Assembly (NCBI GenBank): GCA_041663325.1
Contig: JBAZRN010000004.1
Span: forward strand, 6,380-70,379
DNA length: 64,000 nt
Direction of reading: 5' to 3'
Source of the DNA: CAJBLF01 sp041663325
GTDB lineage: Bacteria; Patescibacteriota; Gracilibacteria; Absconditabacterales; Absconditicoccaceae
Part shown: positions 49,532-61,856 of the stretch, in pieces
Layout of the letters: every line of letters starts with the position of its first letter
How positions within the stretch are numbered: the stretch's first letter is position 1
The notes under the pieces: model-generated
The model's input: only the letters and a program-made list of their open reading frames with translations
The model's database searches: none
Told to the model about the DNA's origin: nothing
Translations under genes and position numbers: made by a program

Positions 49532-50659
49532 TTACTGAGGTTTTCCTCCCAAAAGGACATTAAATTTTAGTTTTTCTCAATTTCTAAGAACGTCTACACT
49601 AATAATATCACCAGGAATATAGGTATAGAGCTGATAAAGGAAGGGGAGTTGGTTGGTGATTTCTTTGCCATTGATAGCGAAAATGATATCTCCTATTTTA
49701 ATACCCGCTTCCCATGCTGGCAAATCAGTAAGTACATCTTTGATGGCAATACCAGTACCATTACTTTCTGTATATTGGATACCGACGATAGGTCTCACTA
49801 TCTTTCCGAAATTTTCTATAGATTTGATCGTACTCTTCAAAAATTCTTGGCTGATCGGCAAAGCAAACGCTATACCTTCTCCTTCAGTGATAGCAGTAGT
49901 GATGCCAAGAACATTGCCTTGGATATCCAAAAGAGGACCGCCGCTATTTCAAGGATTTACGAGTGCGTCCGTCTGATACAGTCAGATATATATATTATTT
50001 TTATTGATAGTAAGTTGTTTATTTTTTCCTCAGATGATGCCCATAGTTACGTTATTAGTATAGGTAGAAAGCGAATTTCATATAGCTAGAGCAAATTGAC
50101 CTATATCCACGTGAGTATCCAAAGGAAGGAAAGGAGCAGGAATAAGATCAGTAGCTGGTTTTCCGTCAGAATCTATAATTTTTAAAATCGCTATATCCAA
50201 AAAATCATCAAACCAGACTTTATCTACAGTATATATTTTGCCATCATATAAGGTAACAGAATATTTGGCAGTAGTGTCTTGCACGACATGTTTATTGGTG
50301 AGAATGTAGCCTTGTTTGGAAACGATTATACCGCTTCATCATCCTACTTTAGCAGTTTGCTGCTGAATACTTCCTGGACTATTAAGTTGAGAAGGGTCAT
50401 CCATATACAGTTTTATATCTTTGCTTATGGTAATATTTACGACAGATTTTTGTGCGGTAGCGATAGTCGATACAAGAGAGGATTGTAATGCTAAGAAATT
50501 AGATTTTTTTATATCCTCTACTTTACTTCCCATGCTGGATTCCATTGAAATTCATAAGCTAGTAAGTTTACTTTTAGTGATTCACCATACGATAATGCTT
50601 CCAAGAAACACAAGAAAAACATTAAAAACAACGAGCAGGATAATATGTTTTTTTTGCAT
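49532..50659 (-). CDS. htrA: HtrA/DegP-type serine protease
   Basis: 375 residues. N-terminal anchor (HIILLVVFNVFLVFLGSIIVW), trypsin-like domain with His (TNKHVV, about residue 124), Asp (FLDIAILK, about 155) and Ser (NPGNSGGP, about 239; Gly of NPG is UGA), and one PDZ domain (VGIQYTES, LPAWEAGIKIGDIIFAINGKEI). Degrades or refolds damaged envelope proteins. Single-PDZ length is that of DegS/HtrA1-like enzymes. Confidence 0.93.
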
Positions 50660-50693
50660 GTATTAAGAGGGCAATATACTAAATATTAATCAT

Positions 50694-53372
50694 CTAAGCT
50701 TCTATATCTTGATTTTCTGGAGTCTCCTGTTTATCATCAGAAATCTTTTGTTCTAGCTTTTCGGCTTCTTTTTCAGCCTTTTTCCTTTCTTCTTTGTACT
50801 TAAGATTTTCGTCTTTTTCTTCTCGTGGTCTATAGATGACATCAATATCTTTGTCTACCATTTTTGCTAATGGAGTTTCCGTTTCATCAAGATGGATATC
50901 ATTGGAATGTAGGGTCTTGATAGTGCTATCTTTAAATCTGATCCTGATCGCTCATTCGATGATACTTATTCCGCCCTCAAGGATTTCTTTGCCAGTCATA
51001 ACTACCTGACCTTTTTTTGCTCTTTTTCGTATTTTAAGGTCTTCGAGGCTGAGGAGCTTACCATTTTTATTTGCATGAATAAGAATAAATGGCTCACTTT
51101 TATGTAAAAACATATTTGCTACTTCATCACCTTCTTGAAGCTCAATAGATTTGACTCATCCAGCGGTTTTTCCCATAGGTCTGAGATTACTGCTTTTGAA
51201 AAGCAGCATCCATCCATGTTTCGTCAAAATACCGATATTATCAGTATCATTCACTGCCTCCACACTCAATATTTTTTCTTTATCTGCAAGTTTCATGATT
51301 ACGGTAGGAAACTTTTTGAACGAAAGCACAAGTTCTTTATTGATTTTTTTAATGCTATTTTGATTGGTAAGGAATACGAGATGATGATAGTCGAAATGTA
51401 GCGTCTTAGCAAACACAATCTTTCATTTGAGTCAGAAATGTTCGTTTAAGTTTATTGCGTTTTGTTTCATAGCGAAACTTCAAAAATCTTTCAATCTTTG
51501 CACTACTAATTCACCGATGTCGGTAATTACAATTAATTTATCTTGGTTGTGCGTATAGATGAGATCCATTGTTTCTTCAGGTATTGCCTGGATTCTAGAC
51601 TGATACAAAATTCTGATGCTATAATCATTTCCAATTCGAACGATGACATCTTCTTTAACTTTATCGGCGGTATCCATAAATGCTTTGAGGCTTCCGGAAA
51701 CATTATATACACTGGTGTCTTGAGAAAGATCAGTTTTTCTTTCATCTCCGTAATGTTTTTTCATATATTTAAATTCATCTTTGATCACTCCATCAAGTTT
51801 TTCTGGATGATCGATGATATCCTGAAGTTCTTCGATAAGTTTTTTTTTCTCTTCTATTTCATCAATAACTTTTTGGATTTCTAAGCCAACCAATGATTGC
51901 AATCTCATCATCAAGATATATTCTGATTGCATTTCTGAAAATTCAAATTTTTTCATCAGATTATCTTTCGCGTCTTGTTTGGTATCAGATTTTTTAATCG
52001 TTTCAATGACGGCATCAATGACATCAATGGCCTTTTTCAATCATTTAAGGATATGCAATCTATCTTTTGCTTTATTAAATTGGAATACTGATCTGCGGTA
52101 GACGACAGACCTTCTAAAGGTCACAAACTCCATCAAAAGATCCTTGATATTCAAGAGCCTTGGTTGCTTACCAGCTTCTATAAGTGATACATTATTGATA
52201 TTAAATGCACATTGCAACTCTGTATATTTGTAGAGTTCTACTAAAATCTTGTTGGCATCAATGCCAGATTTGAGGTAGATAGCTATTCTGATTTTATTTT
52301 TGCTTGATTCGTCTCTCATATCTGAGATACCTTCTATTTTTTTATCTACAACCAATTCACCGATTTTAGAAACCAGAGTAGACTTGTTTACTACATAAGG
52401 AATTTCATCAATAATGATCATATTTCCATGTTTATTTGATTCTACATGCGTTTTCCCTCTCATAATGATACCTCATTTCCCTTTTTTATAGACTTCTTTG
52501 ATATTGTTGCTATCATAGATAATACCTCATGTAGGAAAATCCGGACCTTTGATGATTTCCATAATTTCGTCGATAGTTACTACTGAGAAATCTGAAGAAT
52601 TGGCTGAAGAATCTGCTGAATTGTCTGATACATCTGACGTATTTCATAGAATTTTATCATCAATAATATTAGTTGCTTTGATCCCCTCAACAACTCCATC
52701 CTGTCAGATTTTTCAGGTTTTTTTCAGATTCTTTTTCAAAGGTTTTCATTCTTTCTCAAGCAACAGCAAGGCAGCGTCGAGGACTTCGTTCAAGTTATGC
52801 GGCGCCATGTTTGTTGCCATACCAACTGCGATACCCATAGTACCGTTACAGAGATGATTTGGAAACTTTGTAGGAAGCATAATAGGTTCTTGTAAACTTC
52901 CATCAAAATTATCTCTTCGATCAATGGTATCTTGTTCGATATCTGTAAGCATTTCTTCGGCTATTTTAGTCAATCTCGCTTCTGTATATCTCATCGCTGC
53001 AGGTCCATCACCATCTATAGATCAAAAGTTTCCTTGTCCATCGACTAATGGATATCTAAATGCCCATGGTTGCGCCATACGCACCATTGCTTCGTAGATA
53101 CTGCTATCTCCATGCGGATGATATTTTCCCATAACTTCTCAGACAATTCTCGCTGATTTTTTATGTTTCTGATTGAAAAAATTATTCATCTGATACATTC
53201 AGAAAAGAATTCTTCTCAATACCGGCTTGAATCCATCTCTGGTATCAGGCAACGCACGCGATACAATTACAGACATCGCATATTCGATATACGATTTGGA
53301 AATTTCGTCCTCAATAGAATGTGGGGTAACTGTTCATATAGCAATTACTTTATCATCTTGTTCATTCTTCAT
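50694..53372 (-). CDS. gyrA: DNA gyrase subunit A
   Basis: 892 residues. Active-site Tyr in GPAAMRYTEARL; GRCHPHGD-like KYHPHGDSSIYEAM; DTRDGFKPVLRRIL; IVSRALPD. The CAP position reads DTIDWRDNFDGSLQEP, Trp as CGA. A Ser/Asp/Asn-rich insertion of about 55 residues (NTSDVSDNSADSSANSSDF) sits before DEIMEIIKGPDFPTGG. C-terminal beta-pinwheel with a degenerate GyrA box (RPMGKTAGG), then a Glu/Lys-rich tail. Ends with TAG. Confidence 0.97.
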
Positions 53373-53419
53373 AGATATACTAATAAACAATTAAAAGATT
53401 GATGGATGTTGAATTATGA

Positions 53420-53645
53420 TTTTTTAGACTTTACGCTTTCAGCTTTATGCTAATTTAATAAAGACAAAAAAACTTCAAGGCAAACGGCCCCAAAAGTTTT
53501 ATATGCTTTTTTACACAAAAAATATAGGAAAAACAAACAGAAATTCAACGCTTTCGTGCTATCAACAATTGACAAAAAACGAAAAAGAATTAGATTATTA
53601 AAAACTTAGCTTATATTAGAAGCTTAGATCTAAGCTTCTAAGCTT
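53420..53645. repeat. Repeat-rich gap with terminator and 22-bp palindrome
   Basis: Contains TTTACGCTTTCAGCTTTATGC (AGCTT family), then at 53618-53641 the perfect palindrome AGAAGCTTAGATCTAAGCTTCT. No gene seen between 53373 and 53661. Confidence 0.65.
53466..53500 (-). terminator. Intrinsic terminator
   Basis: Minus strand AAAACTTTTGGGGC, loop, GCCTTGAAGTTTTTTT; ends the basic protein transcript. Confidence 0.7.
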
Positions 53646-53661
53646 CTAAAGTCCTAAGTCT

Positions 53662-53925
53662 CTATTTCTTCTTTTTAGCGGGTTTTTTTGCTTTTGTACC
53701 ACATGAACCGCAGCATTTTTTAGCGGGAAGCGCCTTTTTGTTAGGTTTACCTGTTAATGCAGGTTTAGCAAGTCCAAACATACTGCTTAGCGTTGGCATA
53801 GGATACTTTTTAGCGAAATCATTGAATTTTTTAACATCAGAAAACTCCTTAGAAACTTTTTTTTCTTTGCCATTGATGTTTTCATAATACATGAATTTAC
53901 CTTGAAATTTACTTGTAGTAGCCAT
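53662..53925 (-). CDS. Small basic Cys/Lys-rich protein
   Basis: 87 residues: ATTSKFQGKFMYYENINGKEKKVSKEF, a helical middle, then LPAKKCCGSCGTKAKKPAKKKK. The CC-x2-C cluster could bind zinc or oxidise; the Lys tail suggests nucleic-acid binding. No UGA-Gly among seven glycines, suggesting high expression or special codon choice. Unknown function. Confidence 0.65.
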   Translation of the reverse strand: MATTSKFQGKFMYYENINGKEKKVSKEFSDVKKFNDFAKKYPMPTLSSMFGLAKPALTGKPNKKALPAKKCCGSCGTKAKKPAKKKK

Positions 53926-53989
53926 TTTTTTATTTTTTGTTATAAAGATAAAAAACAAGTACATAATAGGAAAAAAGAAAATAAAATCA

Positions 53990-54017
53990 AGAAAAAAACC
54001 AGGATAAAACATCCTGG
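53990..54017 (-). terminator. Intrinsic terminator
   Basis: Minus strand CCAGGAT-gttttATCCTGG followed by seven T. Confidence 0.85.
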
Positions 54018-54034
54018 CGCACGTGGGGTTTTGC

Positions 54035-54427
54035 TTATTCAAGCATATATGCTTGAAATGTTTGTTTCATCGTTTCTGGTACACATCCAGAAACTTTGAT
54101 AAATTTTAGGAAATTTTGTTGTAGTATTTTTTCAATCTTACGTGTAGAAGCAATAAAATAAATATCACCCACTACCAATGAAATTACGTGTACATTACCA
54201 TTGACCCGATTGTAATCTATAATTAGTTCAAAAATATTCGAGTGCAATACAATTTCGAAGTAAGTGTTTTTTGAATTTTTAAGACAAAACACTTCTTCTG
54301 TTATTTTTCTTGTTTCTTCCTTTAATATATTATATCCAGCATGTGAAATAAAATTCCTCACTATCCTGGCAGCCAATTCTAGGCTTATTTTTTTTGTTAA
54401 AGTAATCGCATATTTTTTTGTTTTCAT
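54035..54427 (-). CDS. Hypothetical small protein
   Basis: 130 residues, mixed alpha/beta, cytoplasmic. Features AARIVRNFISHAGYNIL, EEVFCLKNSKNTYFEIVLHS and DYNRVNGNVHVISLVVGDIYF. Four glycines, none UGA. No recognised domain. Strong own promoter divergent from the antiporter promoter. Confidence 0.6.
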   Translation of the reverse strand: MKTKKYAITLTKKISLELAARIVRNFISHAGYNILKEETRKITEEVFCLKNSKNTYFEIVLHSNIFELIIDYNRVNGNVHVISLVVGDIYFIASTRKIEKILQQNFLKFIKVSGCVPETMKQTFQAYMLE

Positions 54428-54453
54428 AATGCTTTATTTATGTTTATGACAGC

Positions 54454-54481
54454 ATATTAATAAAATAAAGATAAAAGTCAA
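54454..54481 (-). promoter_or_regulatory. Promoter of the small minus-strand gene
   Basis: Minus strand TTGACT, 16 bases, TAATAT. Confidence 0.7.
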
Positions 54482-54506
54482 ACAAATATACTACATTAAC
54501 TAAAAT

Positions 54507-54535
54507 TTGACAAATAAACTATTTTCCTATATAAT
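54507..54535 (+). promoter_or_regulatory. Promoter of the antiporter gene
   Basis: TTGACA, 17 bases, TATAAT, perfect. About 55 bases of AGCTTTAAGCTT repeat lie between it and the ATG. Confidence 0.85.
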
Positions 54536-54544
54536 TAGATACAA

Positions 54545-54597
54545 GCAGAAAGCCAAAAGCTTTAAGCTTCAAGCTTTAATCTTTACGCTAATATAGT
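54545..54597. repeat. GCTTTAAGCTTCAAGCTTT repeat in the 5' leader
   Basis: Dispersed AGCTTTAAGC family inside the untranslated leader of the antiporter gene. Confidence 0.6.
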
Positions 54598-56316
54598 ATG
54601 GCAGAACAAATGTTTACCTCACTTAGTATCGTCATCTGAATCGTGCTCTTGAGTATCGGTTTAATGAAAGCACTCAAACAACCTATGATTATCGGATATA
54701 TTATCGCTGGTACCGCTATCAGTTTATTTATACCAGGATTGCTTCAAGCAAATACGGCTTTCCAGTCATTTGGAAATTTAGGTATCGCTTTGCTGCTATT
54801 TATTGTAGGTATGGAGCTTAATCCGACCATTATCAAAGATCTCGGAAAAACTTCACTGATTGCATGATGTTTGCAAGTAGTAATTACAGGAGTCTTGGGT
54901 TATTTCATAGCTATATTTTTGTGATTTAATACAATGATTTCAATATTTTTGGCTATAGGATTCGCTTTTAGCAGCACTATCGTAGTCTTGAAACTTCTAT
55001 GAGATAAAGAAGAGATGGAGTCTACCACAGGTAGATTGAGCATAGGCATTCTTATCGTGCAAGATTTGCTCGTTATGCTTTTGATTTTAGGGATGGCAAC
55101 CTTCAAAAGTATAGAACACACAGCATCCACAATCGTCGTTGTCAGTTTAGTCGCTAAAGTTATAGGATTAGTTATAGGCATGTATCTGGTAAGCAAGTAT
55201 TTTATTCCAAAAATAACAAAAAAAATCGCTGAATCTCAAGAATATTTATTCTTATTTTCGATAGGACGATGTTTCATTCTCTGAGCGTTGTTTCATCGAC
55301 TTGGATTCTGAATAGAGATAGGAACTCTGATCGCGTGAATTACTTTGGCTAATTCATCATATAGATTTGAAATCACGAGCAGAATCAAACCATTGAGAGA
55401 TTTTTTTATCGTCATTTTCTTTGTACTTCTTGGCTCACAAGTAAATTTTTCAACGACGAACACATCAATGGTATTGCCGCTATTGATCTTCGTTATATTT
55501 GTGCTCATTATCAAACCAATCATAACCATGATAGTTCTCGGATTTCTAGGTCACACAAGAAAGAATAATTTCCTCACAGGAATATCCCTAGGACAAATCA
55601 GCGAATTTTCGTTTCTCATCGTAGCAATGGGAATCACTTCATGATATATCAAAGATCCAACCATACTTTCAATGATTACTCTGATAGGATTGATAACCAT
55701 TGCAGGATCAAGTTATTTTGTCATCTATGGAGAAAAAATATATCATTTTTTCAAGCCAGTGTTAAGTTTGCTTCCCTGAGTACGAAATCAAGAATTTATA
55801 AAAATAAATAAAAAAGACTATGAAATAGCGATTTTCTGATACGGAAGATTTGGTAGCAATTTGTATGAAATGCTCCATAAAACGCACAAAAGTATTCTTG
55901 TTATCGACGAACATCCAGGCATCATTGCGCACTTGCAGAAGAATAAGATCCCTTGCATCTATGGTGACATCGGCGATATTGATTTCCTTCAGGAATTAAA
56001 TCTTAAAAATAGCAAAATGATCATTAGCACGGTAAAGACATTTGATGAAAACATGGTCTTGCTCAAAACCATAAAACAACACAATCCAAATCTGATTATT
56101 ATTCTCGTATCCAATCAGATTCACGAAGCGATCAAACTCTACGAACAAGGCGCCGACTACGTTATCTTGCCGCATTACATAGGCGTAGACCATACTTCAT
56201 TGATGCTGGAAGAATATGGATTCGATATTCAAAAATTCATGGAAAACAAAAAAACATTGGTAAGTGATCTCAAAAATAGACATCAAGATTTGATGATAGA
56301 AATGCTTCAAAAATAA
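54598..56316 (+). CDS. Cation:proton antiporter, KefB/CPA2 type with RCK domain
   Basis: 572 residues. About 12-13 membrane helices (GYIIAGTAISLFIPGLL, FAFSSTIVVLKLLGD, FLFSIGWCFILGALFHWLGFGIEIGTLIAGITLA) and LLGSQVNF; then a Rossmann RCK/TrkA-N domain (YEIAIFGYGRFGSNLYEML, GDIGDIDFLQELNLKNSKM). Two CGA codons stand where Trp is expected. Regulates K+ or Na+ and pH. Downstream gene begins 28 bases later. Confidence 0.92.
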
Positions 56317-56344
56317 AGTAGAGTTTAGTCTTTAGACATTAGAT

Positions 56345-59300
56345 ATGACAATTACGACTATCAGACCATGAATCAATAAGCCGAATATCAGCTGACTACT
56401 GAGCAATTTATCTGATGGAGAAAAAAAAGATTTATTCAATGATCTCAATGCACCAGACCTAGAACTTCTCACACAAAGAAAAAAGAAGTTGTTTGTGGCT
56501 ATCAAAACTTTCAAAGAAAATATAAATAATGGCAATCTTTTACATCAAGAATTGGATCGCTTGGATCTAACACAATTACTTTCAAGACTCTTTGAACATA
56601 GTATAGAAGATGGTCTTAGATTAGCAGAACAGCTAAAAATCACACCAAATGAATACATGGATATCATTGGGAACGAAAAATTTAGGATGAAACATCCGGC
56701 GATATGCCAAGGCATAATAAGCAAATTAGGCGACATTTCATCAAGGATAGACAACAAAAAACGAAAATCTATAGATTCAGTTATGGATATGTATGTAGAA
56801 GTAGGGGCAAGATTAGCTAAAAATGAAGATTTAGTCACATCCAAGCCATCCCTCACATCTCCCCTCGCTTCCAATCTCCTCAATGAAATGGACGATATCT
56901 ACAGTCAATACCTCAGAATCCAAAAGTTTGAATCAGACAATCCTAATGATCCCAGAACAATAGGGGAGAGGCTGGCAGAAGATCTATTCACTAACGTAGA
57001 AAATTCAGGCAAATATTATAAAACAAGAGTCATAGAAGCTATTTATGATACAGTCGTCAAAGACATATATCCAGCAAAAGAAAATTATTATTCCAACCAA
57101 GAAGCTTCTGTCAATAAATTTCTCAAAAGACAATGAGCAATAGAAAAAACAGTGGTGAACAAAGAGAATAATGATGTGTTTTTTGTCCCAGAGACAGTAA
57201 ATAATATCATCAATATCATCAAAACCAACATCAAAAATCTCAACTATGACGAAGTAAAATCAGCCGAGCAAATTCAAGAAAAAATAAAAGACGCCATCTA
57301 TAAGCCACACGGCATGGTCTTCTCTATGAAAAATTATTTCGCAGAAAAACAAAATAAAGCTGAATTAGAACTCAGTTTACAACAACACTTCTGAGCTCAG
57401 CGAGAAAAGTCAGTTAAGCTTGTTTACGACAGAAAAGAAGGAGTATATAAAGTAGAAGAAGTAAAAGATGAGAAAACAGAAGAAATATGAGAGCAAGAAG
57501 AAGTTGTTTTGGGAAAGGCAACACATATAGGCACTATTGAAAAAACAGGAGAACCAAAAATAATAAACGGGAAAATGTATTTCAAGGTGCGATCGACACT
57601 AAGGGGATGACGATGTTTGTCGGACGAGAACAGCAGTATCATTTGAGGTAAATACGAAGAAATATGAGATTATATAGAAGTTAATAAAAAACTTGTTTTC
57701 ACTGCGAAAAAATGATGAATATGGTCAGTAAGAGACGAAAATTGAGATGCGATTTTCATGACAAATGATGAAATAAAAAATATCATAGCATTTAAGGGAG
57801 CACGAGTACTCCACATAAGAGAATGAGGCAATGAGTATATTATTCGTCCGAATGGGACAAAAATATCATGAACTCACAAACGGATACAAAGTTTGCATGT
57901 AGTTGATAATGCACTTGCTTTCATCATACAAATTCCTGATTGAATACATTATCTTATTCACAAACTATGACCGTACTATGATCAAACATGATCATCATAT
58001 GATCAAATCGAATATCAAGGCGATAGAAATAGTCCTTATCCATGGATAGCAAGAAGATGAAATAAGGTCTATGGTATAGATAAACAACTAAACGAAACAG
58101 AATCAGACATAAATAATATCCGTTGATCTGAGAAAGATGAGAAGTTTGGTATCAGTAGAGACGCCGGGACATGGAAAGCTTATATAGTGAGCAATACAAA
58201 ATGAACAATATCTGAATGATTTGATGAGCTTTATTGACCACGAGAGTACAATGATAAGACAATGTTTATCTGAAAAAAAGATAATGAATTTCAAAAACTT
58301 GTTATCAATGCCACGAAGAAAATCAAGACATGAGAAAAGGCAAGATTAGAGAATGTTATAGAGACAGATGATATTATTACGATATGAGAACCAAAAATAA
58401 TAAATGGGAAAATATATACTAAAATCTCTTTGTGGGGATGATTAAAACAAGGGATATTAGACGAAGATGGTAATATTCTTTCAGCTCCAAGTCATGATAT
58501 GAATGACGCATACGACGAAATAGGAAATATGATAGAAGTTGATGGAAAACTTGTTTTCACTGCGAAAAGAAATTGATGTCGGATGATAGTAGATGAAAAA
58601 GGGAATAGAGAAGAATATAATGCAGAGGTTACTATACAAAAAATAATGGCTTGAAAATGAGAACGAGTAATAATAGGAAAAAGCTGAAACAGATATTTCC
58701 TTGAGTCTCAAAACTGAGGAACAACTTTTTCTGACACAGAGATAACAAGCTTGTATATAATCAATAACGACCCCCATTTTATAACAAAATACAAAGATTG
58801 ATCATCTTATCTTAATCAAAGAGAATCAGATTGATCAACTAATCGAAGGTGACCGTATGATAGCATCGATTATCTAAGGAACAGAGATACTCCTTATATT
58901 TGGATGGCAAGAAAATGGAGCAAATTCTATGGTATAGATAAAAATCGAAATGAAACAGAATGAGATTTTAAAGATATATCTTGAGAAAGGAAAAATAAAT
59001 CTTTTAATATAAGAGTAAATATACAAACAGGAGAATGTTTTGTAGTAGACAAAGCAGGAAAGAAAATATTAGATGGATGCGATGATATCTACTGACCACG
59101 AGAACACGATGGTAAGACAATGTTTATCTGAAAAAAAGATAATCAATTACAAAGACGAGTTATCGATACTGAAGGAGAAATCACGCCGCTCGGAGAAGGT
59201 GAACAGAAAAAACTGGATCTGCTCAATCTCTGCGTTCCCATCAGGGAAAGACCAGGAAATCTAGAAGAGTACAAAGAAAAAATAGAAAAATACCTCGCAG

Positions 59301-61318
59301 AAGAATCTAAACTCAAGGAAGAAAGAAAAAAAACCCACCTAACTGGCGGGCAGGCGTGAATGCAAAAACTCAAAACGCACATCCAGCAATCAGGTGGATT
59401 CCTTAAGTTTCTCAATGCCACCATCAAACAATCGCCTGAGCGGTTTATCAACACCCTCCCAGCGAAAAAAGACAAAAATGAAAAGATCATGGCGGAAGAA
59501 ATTTGCAGAAGAATATTCCCGGAAGCATTTGTTGAAGAAGAAAAAGGAAATTCATGGTATAGAGGAATAGAGAGAAATGGTGATACATGATCAGAAAATT
59601 TTGAAATGGAGCCTATCGATTATTTGTCGGATTACAATCAATATGATGCGATGTGATGAGATCCTTGAGCAATTCCCGAAAAAATCATGGAAATCAGATG
59701 AACGATAAATGATATGTTTGCAAGCAGAATATTAGGATCATGCGATGAAAGAGGAATCCGAGAAAAGGTCTATTTCCCTATTGATATGCATATTTCTGGT
59801 CCTCAAACAATCACCACCATAAACATACCACACATCAAATATAATCAAAGACTTATATTGCCTAAACCGATCAATGCCAATGTTATTCCAGAAAGAGTAA
59901 AATGAATTACTGCAGACGGGAAAGAAATTGACCTTCAAGTCTCCACAAATGCGCTCAATGAATCTACCGTCATCGTAGGGAGCAAAAATATCAAGGAAAT
60001 TGTTTATTCTATCGAACAATCTATTCTGCCGCCAAAAATTATAGATATCCAAGACAAGGACTATGATATATTCAAAAGAAAATTTATTAGCATGTATGGA
60101 GAAATCGAAAAAGAAACTAAGACCTCATTGATCGTAGACAGTAGAATCTGAAAAAAAATTACAACCCACTTGTTAACCCAGGTCTCGCAGCTTGATGAAG
60201 AAGAACTGCTGTTTCTCGACAGTATAAAAAATGATGCGCCGAAACAGAAGCTCATTAAGATAGAGCAATATGTACGTAATCACAGTTTCTATGATAGAAA
60301 TAATAAAGAAGTTATGAATCTCAAAGCAAAAAAATCGATGGATGAGAAAATATATATTTATAAAAAAAGAATAGAGGAACTCAAAGAAACAAAAACTGAA
60401 TTAGCCGATAGCTTGGAAGGAAAAAAACGAGCATGAGTATGTACAGATTTTGCTCTCATTTCTGCAACTATGCTTAGAAAAGCAGGATTCCTATCAGGGC
60501 TCATCGATGGATTTATGCCTAGCTGATCCACAGTAAATACTACTGATGCGCATGGAGTCGCATTTGCCGTTCTCCCTGATGAAAAAGGAAAAAATCAAAT
60601 CATCGTCGTAGATGGGACACCTCACGGCAGTGGAAATGATCGTCCATCATTAGCAGAACAAGAGACACTAAGAACAGAACAAGAAGAAAAAATAGAAAAA
60701 GAATTGGAGTCCGCATTGGAAGAAATTACTAAAGTTTTGGATACGTGAAACAAGCATGAGATAGATGCTCTGCTTGCAACCATGTTCAATGGCAATTTAG
60801 AAGATCTGTTGAATATTACTCTCAAAAAAGAAGTTCACTTAACTCATTACATTCATCTTCAAAACCTTTTGAATGCATATCGATATAGTCCGCTCAAAAA
60901 CAGCGATATCTCATTGCCAGAAAATCAAACATTTATCCAGCAGGAAATGCAAAGAGAGGAGGGAAATACAACAAAAAATTATCAACAAGAAGCGAAAGCA
61001 GGGACGATGCTTTTTGATATGACCCATCAATTTGTAAATAGATTCACCCATGCGAGTGGAGATATACTCAATCGCCAAAAAAACCAGTGAAACGAAATTT
61101 TTTTGGATGATTGAGTTATACCGACGACTTGAGAATCTGTTAGCACAAACGAAGTGAAGTGATTACAGTTTTCGAAAGCGGTTCGGTATAAATATCAGGC
61201 ATTGGATCGTTTGGAAAATATAGTTGATAGTTGCAAAAACTTATTGAATACCATAGAATACAAATCCATCAAAATCATCATTAAATATCTGAGAGCAGAG
61301 AAGATTAAATGAAAATAA
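56345..61318 (+). CDS. Giant 1657-residue protein with WG-like repeats and a transglutaminase-like domain
   Basis: Largest gene of the window. Helical N-terminus (about 1-400) without a visible signal peptide. Residues about 401-681 and 682-945 are two tandem units that share EPKIINGK, GKLVFTAK, YGIDK, YGPRE and MFIGKKDN; inside, beta-strand segments alternate in a WG-repeat-like way. A middle helical part follows. Around residues 1362-1425, AGVCTDFALISATMLRKAGF, DAHGVAFAVL and VVDGTPHG form the Cys-His-Asp triad of a transglutaminase-like fold (Cys about 1365, His 1401, Asp 1421). Then a coiled-coil C-terminus. More than 80 UGA-Gly codons. Possibly a surface or secreted effector for host contact; function is not established. 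Confidence 0.8.
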
Positions 61319-61342
61319 AAATTCAAGTTTAGGAGAAAATCA

Positions 61343-61370
61343 TTGAAATGGAGGTAATTTTTGGTATAAT
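61343..61370 (+). promoter_or_regulatory. Promoter of yjbQ
   Basis: TTGAAA, 16 bases, TATAAT; expected start near 61377, 24-base leader without Shine-Dalgarno. Confidence 0.8.
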
Positions 61371-61400
61371 CACTAAACGTTTTTATTCATAGTCAGAAAA

Positions 61401-61856
61401 ATGTATTATTCCCATACTATTGTTTATCATACCCAGAAACCATTTGATATTATAGATATTACCGATGATATAAAAAAATTTATCACTGATCATACATTCA
61501 AAGACTGACTTTTCAATGTGTTCATCCGCCATACAACAGCCGTACTCAAAATCAACGAAGCAGAAGAGGGATTTCGAAATGATCTCAAGGATCGGTGCGA
61601 TAAAAATATTTCTATAGATGAAATATACAGACATAACGATCTCGAGCATAGAGACCCAAAAACTATGTGCGACAGCAAAGAAGAATGTCTCAACGGACAT
61701 GCGCATATCAGAGGAATGCTGATGGGAAATAGCAGTGAAACTATCCCTGTGCAAAAGGGTAACCTGATGCTAGGAAAATGGCAGAGAGTGCTTTTGTTTG
61801 AACTCGATCACGCCAGAGAAAGAGAAATTATTTTTTCGTTTGTAGGAGAAAAATAG
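61401..61856 (+). CDS. yjbQ: YjbQ family protein (UPF0047)
   Basis: 151 residues, family length. GLFNVFIRHTTAVLKINE (family G.v.vf..HTTA...inE), DLEHRDPKTMC-NGHAHIRGMLMGNSSETIPVQKGNLMLGKWQRVLLFELDHARER (family NahaH....l.G.s..iPv..G.L.LG.WQ.i.l.E.D..R.R). His residues form a metal or phosphate pocket; some members have weak thiamin-phosphate synthase activity. Ends with TAG. Confidence 0.92.
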
